Below are positions 46,350-59,517 of a stretch of DNA of 64,000 bases, piece by piece. Both the position numbers and the translations under genes were made by a program. The notes under the pieces are model-generated. The model was given only the letters and a program-made list of their open reading frames with translations. It was not told the origin of the DNA and ran no database searches. The stretch spans positions 52,750,933 through 52,814,932 of the forward strand of contig NC_052619.1 of assembly GCF_016545825.1 (NCBI RefSeq). Reading direction: 5' to 3'. The DNA is from Eucalyptus grandis (Eukaryota > Streptophyta > Magnoliopsida > Myrtales > Myrtaceae). The first letter of the stretch is position 1, and every line of letters begins with the position of its first letter.

Positions 46350-48056
46350 GAAACGTCAATCGAAAGGAATTGGACGGGGGTATTGATTCTCTCTGCCGTT
46401 GTGCATCGATTGAAACGAAGTTTCGGCTTTTGTCTTCTTTGCCCGTTGCGGTTTTGACATGCTGAAGCGGGTTGTATCGATGGTTGATAAAACGACAGAT
46501 CGTTTCTTATTATCGGTGGGGTTTTCCTTCCTCTCTTTTTTTCCCCAACCCAACCTTAGTTCAATGAAAAAATACTTTATAATTAACATATGCATGCATC
46601 CAAGAAAAATTCAATAATGAAAAGACCGAATTAGTCCCACTCTAAAACTTGTTTCAATCTCTTTCTCCATGTTTGAGCAGTTTAATTTTCAGTTGGTTTC
46701 GAGTGCTTTTGATGGGTAAGAATTTAGGACTTGTGGATTGACATTTTTTGAGTGAACATGACTTTTTTTTTTTATAAAGAGGAATACAAGTCTAATCGAT
46801 GTGAAAATGCAAAAAGTGAAATATGTTTTTGATGTTTTTCAATATTAATAAGCTTCGTAAACCAAAATTCATATGATCATCAAACATGAAATTATTTATA
46901 CTTAATCAAGTTAAAAATTGAACTTAGCCAATTTTTCAAATTCACATATAAATCCTTTTCTAAACCACTAAATCAAAATGGACCAAGAGTAAATATATCA
47001 GAAAGCAAAATATCATAAAATGATGAATTTTAATAATGTTAGCAAATTAATAATCAAAATATTACTAATTAATCCCCCAAATGCTTTACTTCACCGAATG
47101 GAATTTAAATTTCTCTCGACTTGCCATAATTTTTTTTTTTTCCATAGGCTAAATAATAAGCATCTCCAGACATATATCCTCTCTACATATATTACCTTAT
47201 CTTTCTTCCATTTCGAAAGTTTTATTGATTGTTCCACACCGTAAGTGGCCATGGACGCCGCCACAGGAGAACATCACCGTATTCCCTTCTTCCTCCTCGT
47301 CGGAGCCGAGCACGCCGCCGCCGCGAGAGCTCGTAGCCTCCGGTTCATGTCGGCTCGGCTGGATTCCTCCCCCCGGATGACCACCGAGTCGCGGAATGCG
47401 CTCGGATTCGTGCGCAAGCATGTCGAGATCGCAGCTCCTCCTCCTCCTCCGCTGCTCCGTCCCTCGGTTTTCGGAGGTAGCGTGCTTGTTGTCGTCTGTT
47501 AGGCTTTTCTTTTTTCGCTACTGAGGAATCTCGACGGGGATTGTAGATGCCAGACTGATGGGTTCTTTGTCAGTGGGGGGCCTTCTTTAGGTCGAGTTTG
47601 ATGTCTAGATATGGGGCGGCGGGTGGAGAATTTGATGATTGATGAGCAAGTCTGGATAACTTATTCGAGGGATGTGGACCTGGTGGAGCAGTCGAGTTGA
47701 AGTGGAGGGATGATTAAGCTGCCGGGATCGTGCTTGTAGATTGAGACGCCGTATTATTTATTGTGTTCATCGTGTTTGCTTCGTATATTTGATATTGGAG
47801 ACATGATTCTGTAATAGAATGAATCGCGTCGAATTGTTTCTTCTAGTCTAGCGCTTCATGTTCTTCAATGTCGGTTCTGGGTTGAATTAGTTTGTTGATA
47901 CAAAACGGAGCTGCATTTCTCTTGGCAGTATGAGGTTTTGATGTGATTGTCGTTGGAATTCACAGGGCCAGTTCGTGGCAATAGATTGCCCTGCTTCCCT
48001 TGTTCGATCATTTCTAGTTTACTGTATTCTTCTGAAGCAAGTGCTGAAATGGAGGA

Positions 48057-51000
48057 TGTCACGCCCCGATCCTCGGGCACGCACACATCCTTCTCACTTG
48101 GTCGATTTTATAATGCGATATCCCAGGACAAAGTATCGCCGACCCTTTCTTTCTTTAAGCACATGCGGAAGTAGTTAAAATCCCCAGACAATAAAACGAT
48201 GGGATAGAAAAGTAAGGCCATATTTTTCATATTGAAATTTATAACCAAACTTTTATATAAAACACAAACCCCTCCATAACTATTCACATCAAAACAGAGA
48301 TCTCAAAAGAAGACGAAAACTTAGATGAACTAGGCCGTACTCAAGGCCCCTCTCGAATGTCTCCTTCTTCCAAAAATCATTTTCTTCATATCTCACCTCC
48401 GAGTTCTCCTTCTCGGATTCCTCCTCCTTAGCTCTTCGGCGGGGTCCCGAAATGGTTTTCCCCAACTGATGAGACTACGTCTCGGCGAGTTCTACCCCAC
48501 TAAGCCCGATTAGTAAACCATTATACTAAAGGCTGCCTAAACACGCACAGGGTAGAGGACTTACCTTGGCCTCTGATCCCACCTGCAAGTCAGTACAATC
48601 CACAATAAGTACCCAAGTAATCATATCACAGATCGAAGCATCGATCAAATCGACCTAGTCGATTACAAGCCAACAAGACCACTCACGGTCATTTCCATTC
48701 AATCAAGCAATTCACAACCTCAGATCAAAACAATGATCAATCGACCTAGTCGATTACATGTCAACGAAGACCATTCCCCGGCCAATTCAGTTCAATCAAT
48801 CAATCCATGACAAACGGATCAAATCATATCAATGATTCCATCTATACTCGATAATCAATCTCAACATTCCAGTTCAACATTCCCACTCAAATATAGGCTC
48901 AAGGCGCTAGAGGTGACCCCAACACAAAGTCTCGCCATTGTGCGGTACTTAGTCCTTGACCACAAATAACAATAGTATAAGGCGCTAGAGGTAGCTCACA
49001 CGAAATCTCGCTATCGTGTAGTACTTAGTCCTTAACTACAAATGACAATAGCATAAGGCGCTAGAGGTGACTCACACGAGATCTCCCATCGTGTAGCACT
49101 TAGTCCTTTACTATAAAATGCAATAGGGTAAGGCGCTAGAGGTGACTCACACGAGATCTTCCATCGTGTAGCACTTAGTCCTCCACTATGCATAACAATG
49201 TAGCAAGGCGCTAGAGGTAATTCCCATGCGACTCAGGTCGCCATGTAATACTTAGTCCTTAACTACAATAAGCAATGGTATAAGGCGCTAGAGGTAACTT
49301 ACACAAAGTCTTCTACTTGTGTAGTACTTAGTCCTTTACCTGCTCATGATCCATTGGTTACCCTCAACACAACACACATCACATCAACTTCCAATACTCA
49401 TCTTGCTTCAACCATAAGCCAAGACACGATTAATCCATCACGGCCCAATGACATTGTGCCTCGCACTTAACTTTCTCAATTAAAGTAATGTCTTGGCCTC
49501 ATTTCTTCGTATTAAAATTATCCAATAAAATATCGCGCGTGGGCACACGGCTGGCCTTAGCCAAAATCTAATATTTTCATTTTCATAACTCCCACATTTT
49601 CCATAGTCCGCTCAAATAGTTTTGGCATTATCAACCGATGCCCGGTTATTTTTCAATTAATAACCAATGATTTTCCAATGAAAGAATAATTCCAATCCTT
49701 CGCAAATAATTCAATTCAACACAAAATAAAGCTCCATTAAATAAACGAACTTCACCACGACGATCGTCACGAAATTTCGATCGTCGGCCACCTCAATCTT
49801 AATTTCCGAAAAATAAATAAATAATTAATTAATTTCGAAAATTAATAATTAATTTCAATAAATCCAATTTAGCTCAAATTAAAGCCCAATTAAATAAACG
49901 GGCTGTACCACGATCATCAGCATAAAAATTCGGCCACTAGCCATCCAAGTTGAATTTCCGGAAAATAATTAATTAATTAATTTATTTCGAAAAATAATAT
50001 TTAAATACAAGAAATTCAATTTAGCTTAAAATAAAGCCCGATTAAATAAACGGACTTCACCACAGTCATCAGCATAATATTCCGGTTCCGGACCATCTCC
50101 TTGAATTTTCGGAAAATAAATAATTATTTAATTTAATTCCGAAAATTAATATTTAAATGCCCAAAAATCTCACTTAGGCTCGAATCGCCAAATTGAAGCC
50201 CGATTAGGGGTCAGAAAATTCCCGAGATGCTTCCAATAATTAGTAGACCACGTCTACTTGCTAATTGCGCAATCAATTTATTTAAATTGCATCACAATTG
50301 ACTAATAATTGCTAATTTATTCTAATCTAACAACCTAAACATAATTAATTAAAACTAAACAACCAATAAGCATAATTAGCCAACTAATCCAGGATTAGTG
50401 AGATTACTCACCAAATCGCGCGCAAATCGGATCAATCCGACGGCGGCGGCGCGAGGAACGATTCTTCCCAAAGCGACTCGCGGATCCGGGGCCCGGAAAC
50501 GGCCCAAAAGCGGGCCCGAAGTCGCTGAATACCCACTTCGTGGGTTTCTGCCCTAGGCTGTCCGAAGCCGATCCGGCGGCCCAAACGGCGAGGGGAGGCC
50601 GGCGGAGGAAGAGGGGGGCGCGGGGGAAGGTCCGACGGAGCTCGGCGGTGGCCGGAGGTGGCCGGACGGAGGCTGGACCGAGCTGGGTCGAGCGGGGAGA
50701 CGCTGCAGCGAGCGACGGACAGCGGGACGGCGGGACGACGGCGAACGGCGGGCGCGGCGCGGGTGCGGGCGGCGGTGCGGTAGTGGGACGAGCGGCGAGC
50801 GGGCGGCTGCTGTCTTCGTCCGTCTCTGGTTTCCGCGAAGAAGAAAGAAGAACAGAGGGGTTCGGTCGCGTGGGGAAGAAAGAAGAAAGAGGAGAGAGAA
50901 GAGAGAGATAAGCATTGACTAGTCAAAGGAAGAAGAGAAAGCAAAGAAGGAAACGGCAAGGGGGAAAAGAAAGAGAGAGAGTCGGCGGGGAAGAGGGATT

Positions 51001-51463
51001 CGCACGAGGGGGAGGGAGAGAGAGAGAAAAGAAAGAAAAGAAAGAGAGGGAGAGAGAGGAAAAAGAAAAGGAAATACATAATTCCTTTATGCAAATTTTC
51101 ATTTTCTCTTTTCCTTTCTATTTTATTTTGGGCTTCAATTTTTCTTCCGATAATTTCTTTATTGAAATTTGGACTCGTCAATAAATTGACGACGATGAAA
51201 CAGATCACAAAAATGAATTGTGGCACGCTCGAATATTCGATTCCCGAAATCGAACTCAATTTCTGGTTATAATCGATCGACGCGATTTTAGTCCAATCCA
51301 ACCAATTAGGTAGCTTTTAGGGATTTTACCGCGGATATATCCCTTAATGGCTTCACCTAATAGGTTAATTAACTCGTGAGTGATCGGCTCGAGAAAAAAG
51401 GACTATAGACGCGGACGAAATGCCCATTTCACTTTATCGAAACGGCCGAATTTCGGGATGTCA
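48057..51463 (+). mobile_element. Long LTR-like element in PPR exon 2, with 5-bp target duplication
   Basis: The element starts TGTCACGCCCC and ends GGGATGTCA. GAGGA is duplicated exactly at 48052-48056 and 51464-51468, and block A has the uninterrupted site (ATGGAGGAACCC at about 9316-9327). Its 3407 bp hold a minisatellite, AT-rich blocks of aattaattaatttcg type, a GC-rich stretch (50430-50880), a purine-rich stretch and a terminal block, the same order as in 24700-28116. No gag or pol. TG...CA ends and a 5-bp target duplication are retroviral-integrase hallmarks, so a solo LTR is the simplest reading. Confidence 0.88.
48901..49345. repeat. Six-unit minisatellite, 75-78 bp, inside the LTR
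   Basis: The phrase aaggcgctagaggt begins units at 48901, 48979, 49055, 49130, 49205 and 49282. Each unit ends in acttagtcctt, with a short inverted-looking pair acacgagatct and cgtgtag in the middle. Confidence 0.9.
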
Positions 51464-54400
51464 GAGGAACCCATGGGTTTTTTTCTTTCTTTTTCCCATC
51501 TAATGTGTGTCTTGACACATCATGTAGTTCTTTCTCCAATATTTGGTTCTTGTAATATTATGCAGAGACCGTGAAGGAGATGTATGATAAAATTCTGGAG
51601 TCCGTTAATACGAAAGGAGCAATGGCTCCAAATGCATGGACATGGTCAATGATTGAAAATTGCAAGAACAGAGAGGATATTAGAGCTTCTCTTTGATGTC
51701 TTGCAGAACCTACGCAGATTTGTCAATTGACTTCTTGTTCCATTTGAGAAGTAAAGTTTTAATTTGTGACTAGTTGATAAATCAATCTGTTTCTTTCTTT
51801 CATTGCAGAGATTGTCAAATCTTTGAATTCATGACTGCAACCTTTGTCAGGAAGTCACAAAAGCATGTGTGCGTGCAAGGGCTCTCGATTTTGGTGAGTT
51901 TTATCTACACAAGTTGTGTGCCAAGTTCAAAAAATTAATATCTTGCTAATATATTTACCTGGTTCTTCTTCTGCGTTCGATTGTTGCTACTTACCCTATT
52001 ATTAGCACAATCATTTTGTTGTATGTTGTTTGTTCTCAAATAATCTTTTTACCTCAAGCCTGTCATGCTTGGAGAACATATTCAGCTGCTTATGAAAGTT
52101 TTTGAACACCCTGCTGGTACTGTTAGCTAGTTATGCTTTTGTGTTTTTCCCCCCCTTGATGCGTCAATTATGTAAACCAGAATTTTGTCGTACACGGATG
52201 CTACATGTGTATTAAGCATGGGTATGGAATATTCAAGAAATAGTTTTTCATGTTTGAATGTGTAAAGGCACATTCGATTTAAAGTACATAGAACATTCTT
52301 AAATGTGTACTAACTTTTCTTGTGTGAGTAACATGTTAACCTGCTTGACATGCTTCAATGTGTTTTAAGTGGTTAAAAGGGTCAATTTATTTTACATGTA
52401 CAAACTTGTTAACTCGTTGATGACTCGGACAATTTTAAGCTCAATCCAACTTAATATGTGTCAAATGCTTATTCTGTAAATAGGTCTTTTTGCACATTGC
52501 TGGCTCTGTAAGACTGATTTCTTGAATGACACCTCCACTTCAAGTTATTGAATTCATTATTGAAGCTTAGCAAAGAGCATTTGCTTTTTGCAGACGTGTT
52601 TTTATGAACATTAAGCTTCGGTAGTTATCAGTTCGAGCTGTTTCTAGTAATTAAGCTCTTCATAATTTTCAAGAAAAATAAATCAAATCAAACTGCAGTT
52701 CCATGGTGTAACTCATTTTAGGAGATTGCAGCAATTAATTGTCACTGGGAGTACATGATTTAATCAGAACCTACATCTGTAAATCCTTATTTAGGCTAAG
52801 AAATTAAATTGCATGGTGCACTTAATCCGTGATGATAGAAACTAAGGGTTGACAAAATTGTAGGTTAGAAGGCCTTGTGGGAGCATAATGTCTATGGATT
52901 CAACCCTACAATTGTCTCTGCAAACCGTCTTTTGGTAATGATGAAGTGTATCTATATCAAGCAATTCTTTTTTCCATTTGTTTTATTTACACAATTCTTC
53001 TGCTAACTTGGGGTATTGCAATGCAGCAATATGCTAAAGAGCACAAAGATGCTACCTTCATGCAGGAAGTTATGAAGCTTTTGAAGAAGAATAACTTGCC
53101 ATTACAACCCACCACGGCCGATATTGTTTTCAGGTTCACTTCCGTGCTGTTTCTCCTGAGGAGGATGTTATTATCGTGTAGTAAGCCATTATTGCACTTT
53201 ATTGTGTGTTATGTAATGCATAGTTATCAAGCAATTTATCCAATTTATAAGTGTCATTTATATACGATTTAATCAACTCGTTTTTATTTTAAATCATTTT
53301 GTCTGCACTGCTACTCTCGATCTAATAGTTTGCTCATGTTATTCGACATCCTTTCTTTCCATGGAAAATTTTTGCAGCATTTGTAATGATACAGACAATT
53401 GGGTGTTGCTCACAAAGTATTCAAAGAGATTTGTCAAAAATGGAGTGAATTTGCATAAAGCTGCATTTGATATCTGGATGGAGTTTGCTGCCAAAGTAGG
53501 TGAGAAAGACTAGCTGTCTCCCTTCGCTGCTCTCAAGCCCTTGTCCCTCAACAATCTTATTTTCCATTTCTTCCCACAAATAGTTCTCTCATCCAGGTCC
53601 CACCACTTACTACAAAAGATGGGATGTGCTAGAATATTTTCTTCAGTACAATGATTTCTTTCTCTCCTTAAACAAAAGGGTAGAAATAAGAAATAAAAAA
53701 AAAATTTGCTGCACCGTGTCTTTCAATGTCTTTGTTTCTTTAATTGTTCTGAGATTATGCTTCTTTATCCTATTTAGTGGTTTGACGAAAATTACCCTTT
53801 TCAGGAGACATTGAATCTCTATGGAAAACTGAGAAGTTAAGATGTGAGTCCATGAAGCAGCACACCGTGGGCAGTGGGTTCTCATGTGTGAAGTTAGTTT
53901 ACAAACGCAGACTGTTGAAATCACAAATATCAGACCCTGAAAGCAATAGGTCTTCTTGCATTAGAAAATCTGATAATGGGAAAATATTAATATTGCAAAA
54001 CAGATCAGTACAAAGTTCTTGGTAAACCACGTGAGAGGTCTATGGCCGAAAAAAGCGAGAGTTAATGATTGAATAAACCAAATTTTGGCTCACATCCTAG
54101 GACATGAAGCACCTATGGGCATGAGAATGCTCATTGTCATCACACAAAGGAGATATAACTACATTTTCAGTATTTGGAAGCATTTATTGTGGCTTTTAGC
54201 ACTCTGGTTTAAGATTAAACTTTAATTGTCATTTGTGGCAAACTAGATGGTTTTATAACCAATTTTTTGCAGGGATATTTACTTGAAGGCAAACCTGAGG
54301 AGGCTGCTACAGTCATTCACATCTTGAATCAGGTGCTCCTCACTTCTCAGAGCATCTATAGCTATTATTAATATGCTCACCATCACCATCTGGCATGATT

Positions 54401-55146
54401 GCAATCCTAAATTACCGCAGCCTCTGAACTAGTCCTTCAATTTTCCATATACTGTCAAGAAATAAAGCAATTAGTGGAAGATATACGGAATTGTCCCCCA
54501 AAATGTGCTCAGATAAAATTACCGTGACATATCCTCTCTCGAGGGGGACCGGGTGATTTGGGTTTCGTATTTGGTGCATGCTATACTATTAAAATAACAT
54601 GAGTTAGTTCCATGGATCCTAATAGAGTTTAAAAAATCATCTCAGACTCCTCCTGAATTGAATAAAGTTGGAAATACACCTATGTAGGCTCTGTTTGTTC
54701 AGATGTCGCCTCTTAGGTCTCACAATGTGAATGCCTTGGATTGATGCCAGAGTTTACCTGATGCTAAGAGGTCCAGCATCAGGGTTGAACTTCAAAAGCT
54801 TATCAGTGAGTGGCTTTTTGAGGTTATCAAACGGAAGAAAGAAGATGACTGCAAGATACTTCCTTTGACTAAATATCCATCACTTTGGGTAGAAATAGAA
54901 ATATTGCTTGTTTGCAGTTATATATTGCTCTGGTAATGTTTTCTCAATCGTTCCTGTTGCTGGATGTATATATGCTGCATTGAACTATCTCAAAATTTTT
55001 AAAACCTCTCATTCTTTTCGCTCATGTAGGCATTGGCTGCTTCTCTCAAATCTGATATCCCGGCCATGGTTAGTTCCTTATTAAACACGGGCTTGGAGGT
55101 GAAAGTGAATATGGAACAACTAACCACCGAAGGCACCCTTTGTTAA

Positions 55147-57956
55147 AGTGTGACAGAATTGGAGATTGAATGCACTAGCTGCAGATCTGTCTCCTATGTG
55201 GACCGCTAAGGTTGCCATGTTAGTTTCAACCGATTGCACTGAGAAGCAAGACAAGCGCAGTACTCACGTCTCGAGCAACAAGCATCTGAAGTTCTCTTGT
55301 GAAGGTCCCTGAACCATGAAAAGATCTGCTCCTTCTTGATTTGAATGTTGTCACTTCTGTACTTTCGGATAATGATTCTTTTCTTTCCCCAAAAAATCTG
55401 AGTGTATTGGAGACGATGGGTGCATCATCAGCAATTGAATCCTGAGAACAACCTCAGATGACCAGTTTTTGCAGAGAGGAATCTTTTTGGCTCACGCATT
55501 TTAGATTGGACCAAATGGGCAGTTAAGAGAGACAATTGATAAGGTGGTCCTTTCAATTTCAATCTGGTTTGGCAGCCTATTTTGTTATATTTCTGACAGA
55601 ATTTCGCTGTCCAAAATTAAGAGAGTGCATTTAATGCCGACTCATTAGATGTTGGCATACAGCGGCCGCCATTGCTTCCTGATTTTATTGGATTGAACTG
55701 TCCAATCGTGGTGCCAAAGTGCATAACATAAATTACATTCCTTTTTACATCATGAAAGATAACGAAAAACCTGAATTACCAGAAATGGCTTTGGTACCCA
55801 CATGCGTGGGGGCGTGCGTGCATTTTGTGCATGTAAGGCATAGAAGAGGTGATAAACGCAATCCTCTAGAATTAAAACATGCGCATTAATCATGCGCAAG
55901 TTTTAACAATGAATTAACATAATCGTAACTTTTTTGGTAATTTTTTCCGTATCTTCACTCAAAAATTTAGGATTACAATCGGAATGTATAGGACTAAATT
56001 TGAATTTATACAATAAGCTTACGACTGAATTTGTGATTCTCCCAACTCAACACCTACACTTATAATAAGTTTTTTTCTTCCTTTTAATAATTCTCCCCCT
56101 CTTCTGTCTCATCTCCTCATCTGTATAAAATGGGCAATGAGGGGTGGCTTAGGTAGTGGGAGGGAAACCGTCCTCCCAATGACCTTACTGGAGAAAGTTG
56201 ACCCAAAATCAAATCGTAGGGGAAGAAAACTAACCTCTTCCCACTTTGAATCACCACGCTGAGTGTTGATTTTAGCTCCTTGAAATCCTCCGACTCATCC
56301 AACCCCTCAGGATCCTGGCATCAAGAGACAATCCTTCCGGATTATAAGAGCAAGAGTAGAAGTCATATCCCATGATTTCCAATCTTTCACGAGACATACA
56401 AATGGATTTGCATATGGTTAATATGAGAAAAGAGCTATCCTATACACTCGCATTTAATTGATAAAAAGGTTGATCAATTTATAGATGACATGCAGCGACT
56501 TGATTTCCATTCACATATAAATAACATGCAGCCCATCCTAGGTTGTGTCAAAGCCCCAATACATGTATTAGATACTATGTCATCTCAATCCAGAAAAGCA
56601 GAAGGGACATATTGATGTTTTCCGATCATCACACCCTGAGAAAAGACGATAGATTTTTTACTCCAGCAGGTGAGACATCCTTCCGACGGTAGTCTCGGAA
56701 GATGAATCTTGCTTCCGGTCTCCATAATCTGGCAACAATGATGGTGATTCCACTGGACTGGTGAGGACTACTTTTATCTTCCTCTCCTCTATGTATTTAC
56801 CACTTCCTTTATCAAACAAAAAATCTAAAAGAAATTTCTCAAGTTACTTAACCTGAAAGATTATGGAACATATATTAGTAAAACGTGCCATGTCAGTAAT
56901 GTCCTCTTCACCTGTATCACGAACTTGTCTCTGCACCGCAGGATAGGTGGAGCTACCTGTTGTGCTTAACATGGTAACTGCATCAAATAGAAGATAGGAT
57001 GAAAGCTACTCCAATTCTTTTGAAATATCAGGACATAGCTTCTGAGGCCTATCATGGTTTCCCTTTATCTCAAGGTATATTAGGCTACTATGGCGGGCAT
57101 TCAAAATCTTATTCAAAGATGATCCTTGCTGCAATGCGACTAACTCCACCTTAAGCAGTTCGTACCCCAGCAATAATATAGTCCAATTGACATGTCATGG
57201 CAAAGAAATTGCAGAAGAATCTTTCAGCTGATTCAAGTACTGTGGGCATGTCCCTCCTCACATATGTTAGGGGCTTTAATAAGTATGTGAACATGATATT
57301 CCTTGGACTTGAGCTACACGATTTCAAATCAGATGCTCCATTTGGCTTGATGATGCCTACATTTGGCCACACAGAGTATTTCTTTAGAGACGTAGACTTA
57401 ACCAGAATGCTTTGGATCTCCAGTATAGAGTTCATAATGTCTCTCCCCAGTAGAGAGCTTTAAATGCACTGGTGTCCTACTCTGAAAATTAAATTACATC
57501 CAGAGATACAAGATTGAAAGGAAATTGTTCACCCGCCATAACCTAAAAAAGTAGAGCATGATCATGGTGAAAGAAAAGGTCCAAAAAATCCTCCCCTTGA
57601 AAGCAACATATCGATCAGTCTTGTTGCCTAACAGAATCGAGCATGAGCTTGTTTACCCAACTCAACTGCATAGACACGGAGAAGAGGCTTCAGATATAAG
57701 AACTTAACAGGGTACGTCACAAGAGCAGGATGTGATGAAATGTACCATCGTACATTTTCTTTGAAGATATAATGCAGTAATGCAATCTCGATGGATATTC
57801 CAAAGAACTTACAAGAGAAGACAACTCCTAGTAACTACAGGGTACAATGGAAATGAACATTCAAAGCCCAAGATTAATCCTGGGAAAAATGGAAAAGTGT
57901 GGAACAACAAACTTTGATTTACATCACATGAAGTAAGAACGACATGATAAGTGAAT
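55147..57956. other. Block B spacer, no gene recognised
   Basis: Counterpart of 12841-15656 in block A. ORFs at 57151-57463 are not conserved as frames between the two copies. The last part is probably 3' untranslated sequence of the kinase remnant. Confidence 0.5.
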
Positions 57957-58216
57957 TCAAGCATCCTGTGGAATTCTATTAGCACTGGCAGCTTCTACTG
58001 ATTCCAGTTCTGCCACAACTTTAGTCCTGGAAGGCCACTCGTTAGGAGTCATTTGGAGGCATTGTAAAGCAAGCTGTGCTATTTGGAATGCAGAATCTAT
58101 ATATGTAAGGTATAGGGATGGTATAAATTTGGTTCCCATTTCCTGCAGGTTGCAACATCGTGAGCGACCAGCTTCTTCTAAAATATCCAGTGTTTCTTTT
58201 TCGGTAATTGGAGCAT
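57957..58216 (-). pseudogene. Protein kinase C-terminal exon, copy B
   Basis: Same exon as at 15657 in block A, with the same acceptor and stop. It reads SAFQIAQLALQCLQMTPNEW followed by PS. The conserved subdomain XI Arg is replaced by Trp here (NEWPS versus NERPS), which would destabilise a real kinase fold. As in block A, no catalytic exons precede it. Confidence 0.6.
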
Positions 58217-58745
58217 CTGCAGAAAATGAAAAGTTATGTAGGCAATACAACTGTAGATTCCATGCCAAAGGATTTAAGTAGCTAAAAGGAAAACACACCT
58301 CGTATTTCATAGAGGGGATTATAGTGAACCTCACACCAGAAACTCAACCAAAACTCTGCATCAATTGAAAGTAAGGTTAACAAAAGGAAAAACTCAAAAA
58401 ACATGGAGTTTCAAAAGACCAGTTGCACATTGAACAAAAGCAACAGTAGATCAATTGCAAATGTTTACACCTAGGTTTAAAATCAATCAAATATATATTG
58501 AGCCATACCCAAGCAGCTGTTCTAAGCAAGCAAAAGAACAAATATTTAATTTCCCAAATGAACAACAAGCAAAGCATCACAAATGAGGGTCTATGCGTAT
58601 ATGTATGTGAGCAACACTCTTTTTTCCAAGACAAACGAGAAGTAAAATATCAACTTCACATTCATCACATTGCACCGACTGATCATTTGACCCAACAAAA
58701 CAACTATGAAGAAGACTAGCAAGCAATACCCTAGGCAAAGGGAAC

Positions 58746-59381
58746 TTATATATCCAATGGCCCAACAATAATCAAGCTATCAATATAAGTATCATCAAGA
58801 GGTTTTAGACCTCCTTCAGGCTCTCCAACATCAACCAAATAAGCATTGAACATCAATGACTCACCGGAACAAATAACTTCATCATTCTTCAAAATTCTGC
58901 ATTCCGACAGCTGCTCGCTGCCATCATAGGGCATTACCTATCATATATCCGACCATCAATCACAGCATGGACTAATCTACTCCAAACAAGCTCAATCACG
59001 GAGAGTATTACAACCAAAAGCACAGAACAGAACAATCCGTGATGATAGAAAAAATGAAACCCTAGGCAGCATCGAGCTGCTGCCATTAAGTTCGATTGAG
59101 CAAGCTAAATATGGGGGAAAACGGTAATAAATCGAATAGCCACTGCAATTTTGACACAGATTAGCCAGTCAAACTGAATCACGTCCTACCCAATCAAAGG
59201 CAACTAAGTTCCGATTGGGTTGAGCTGGACATCAATGGTAGAGATAAGTAGTGAAAGCAAAGGTACCTTGCCGGTGGTGGTGCAGAGAGAGAGGAAGCCG
59301 TCGCAATAGACCTTGCGCTTCAGCTTCTGCTTCAGGTGCTTCTTGAAGGTGACATTCCAGCACACGCAGACTCAAGCACAT
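58746..59381 (-). pseudogene. DUF2439/ZGRF1-like N-terminal fragment, copy B
   Basis: Exon 1 (59381-59267) and exon 2 (58937-58746) match those of block A. Exon 2 reads MPYDGSEQLSECRILKNDEV and VDVGEPEG. Exon 1 has one extra base just after the CTGCGT codons (GCGTGTGCTGG versus GCGTTGCTGG), which shifts the frame before the WNVTF motif. This copy therefore cannot make the domain from its ATG. Confidence 0.55.
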
Positions 59382-59517
59382 AACTCATTTCATCAAACAC
59401 CAAAATTGCACATGATCACCAAACACTGGACAGGCAAAACTTAGATGGTTCACACTCACACGAAGCATAATTCAGCACACTAATTACAAACACGATCCAA
59501 AAGCAGTTCAGGATTGA

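Larger units (their letters stand above)
47251..55146 (+). pseudogene. PPR/TPR-like organellar protein, copy B (broken, LTR in exon 2)
   Basis: Exons are 47251-47476, 47966-48056 plus 51469-51476 (split by the LTR), 51566-51721, 51809-51893, 52864-52934, 53027-53133, 53378-53499, 53804-53893, 54273-54332, 54751-54855 and 55030-55146. The N-terminus is intact here: Ala/Arg-rich with no early stop, which fits a mitochondrial or plastid presequence. The last exon encodes ALAASLKSDIPAMVSSLLNT and ends TLC and TAA. Private lesions: the LTR insertion, a TGA plus 9-nt loss in exon 4, a TAG at the second codon of exon 5, and loss of the donor GT after exons 8 (TT) and 10 (AT). The exon 3 frameshift is shared with copy A. 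Family name as for copy A. Confidence 0.75.

Noticed and set aside
48901..49345. Regular repeat considered as a CRISPR-like array
   Set aside because: The whole 75-78-bp unit is repeated with no unique spacers, and the DNA is plant nuclear; it is a minisatellite.
50432..51301. 289-codon minus-strand ORF, the longest in the LTR, with overlapping plus-strand Gly/Arg-rich ORFs
   Set aside because: It lies in GC-rich and purine-rich LTR sequence, is Ser/Leu/Pro/Arg low-complexity on every frame, and shows no domain.
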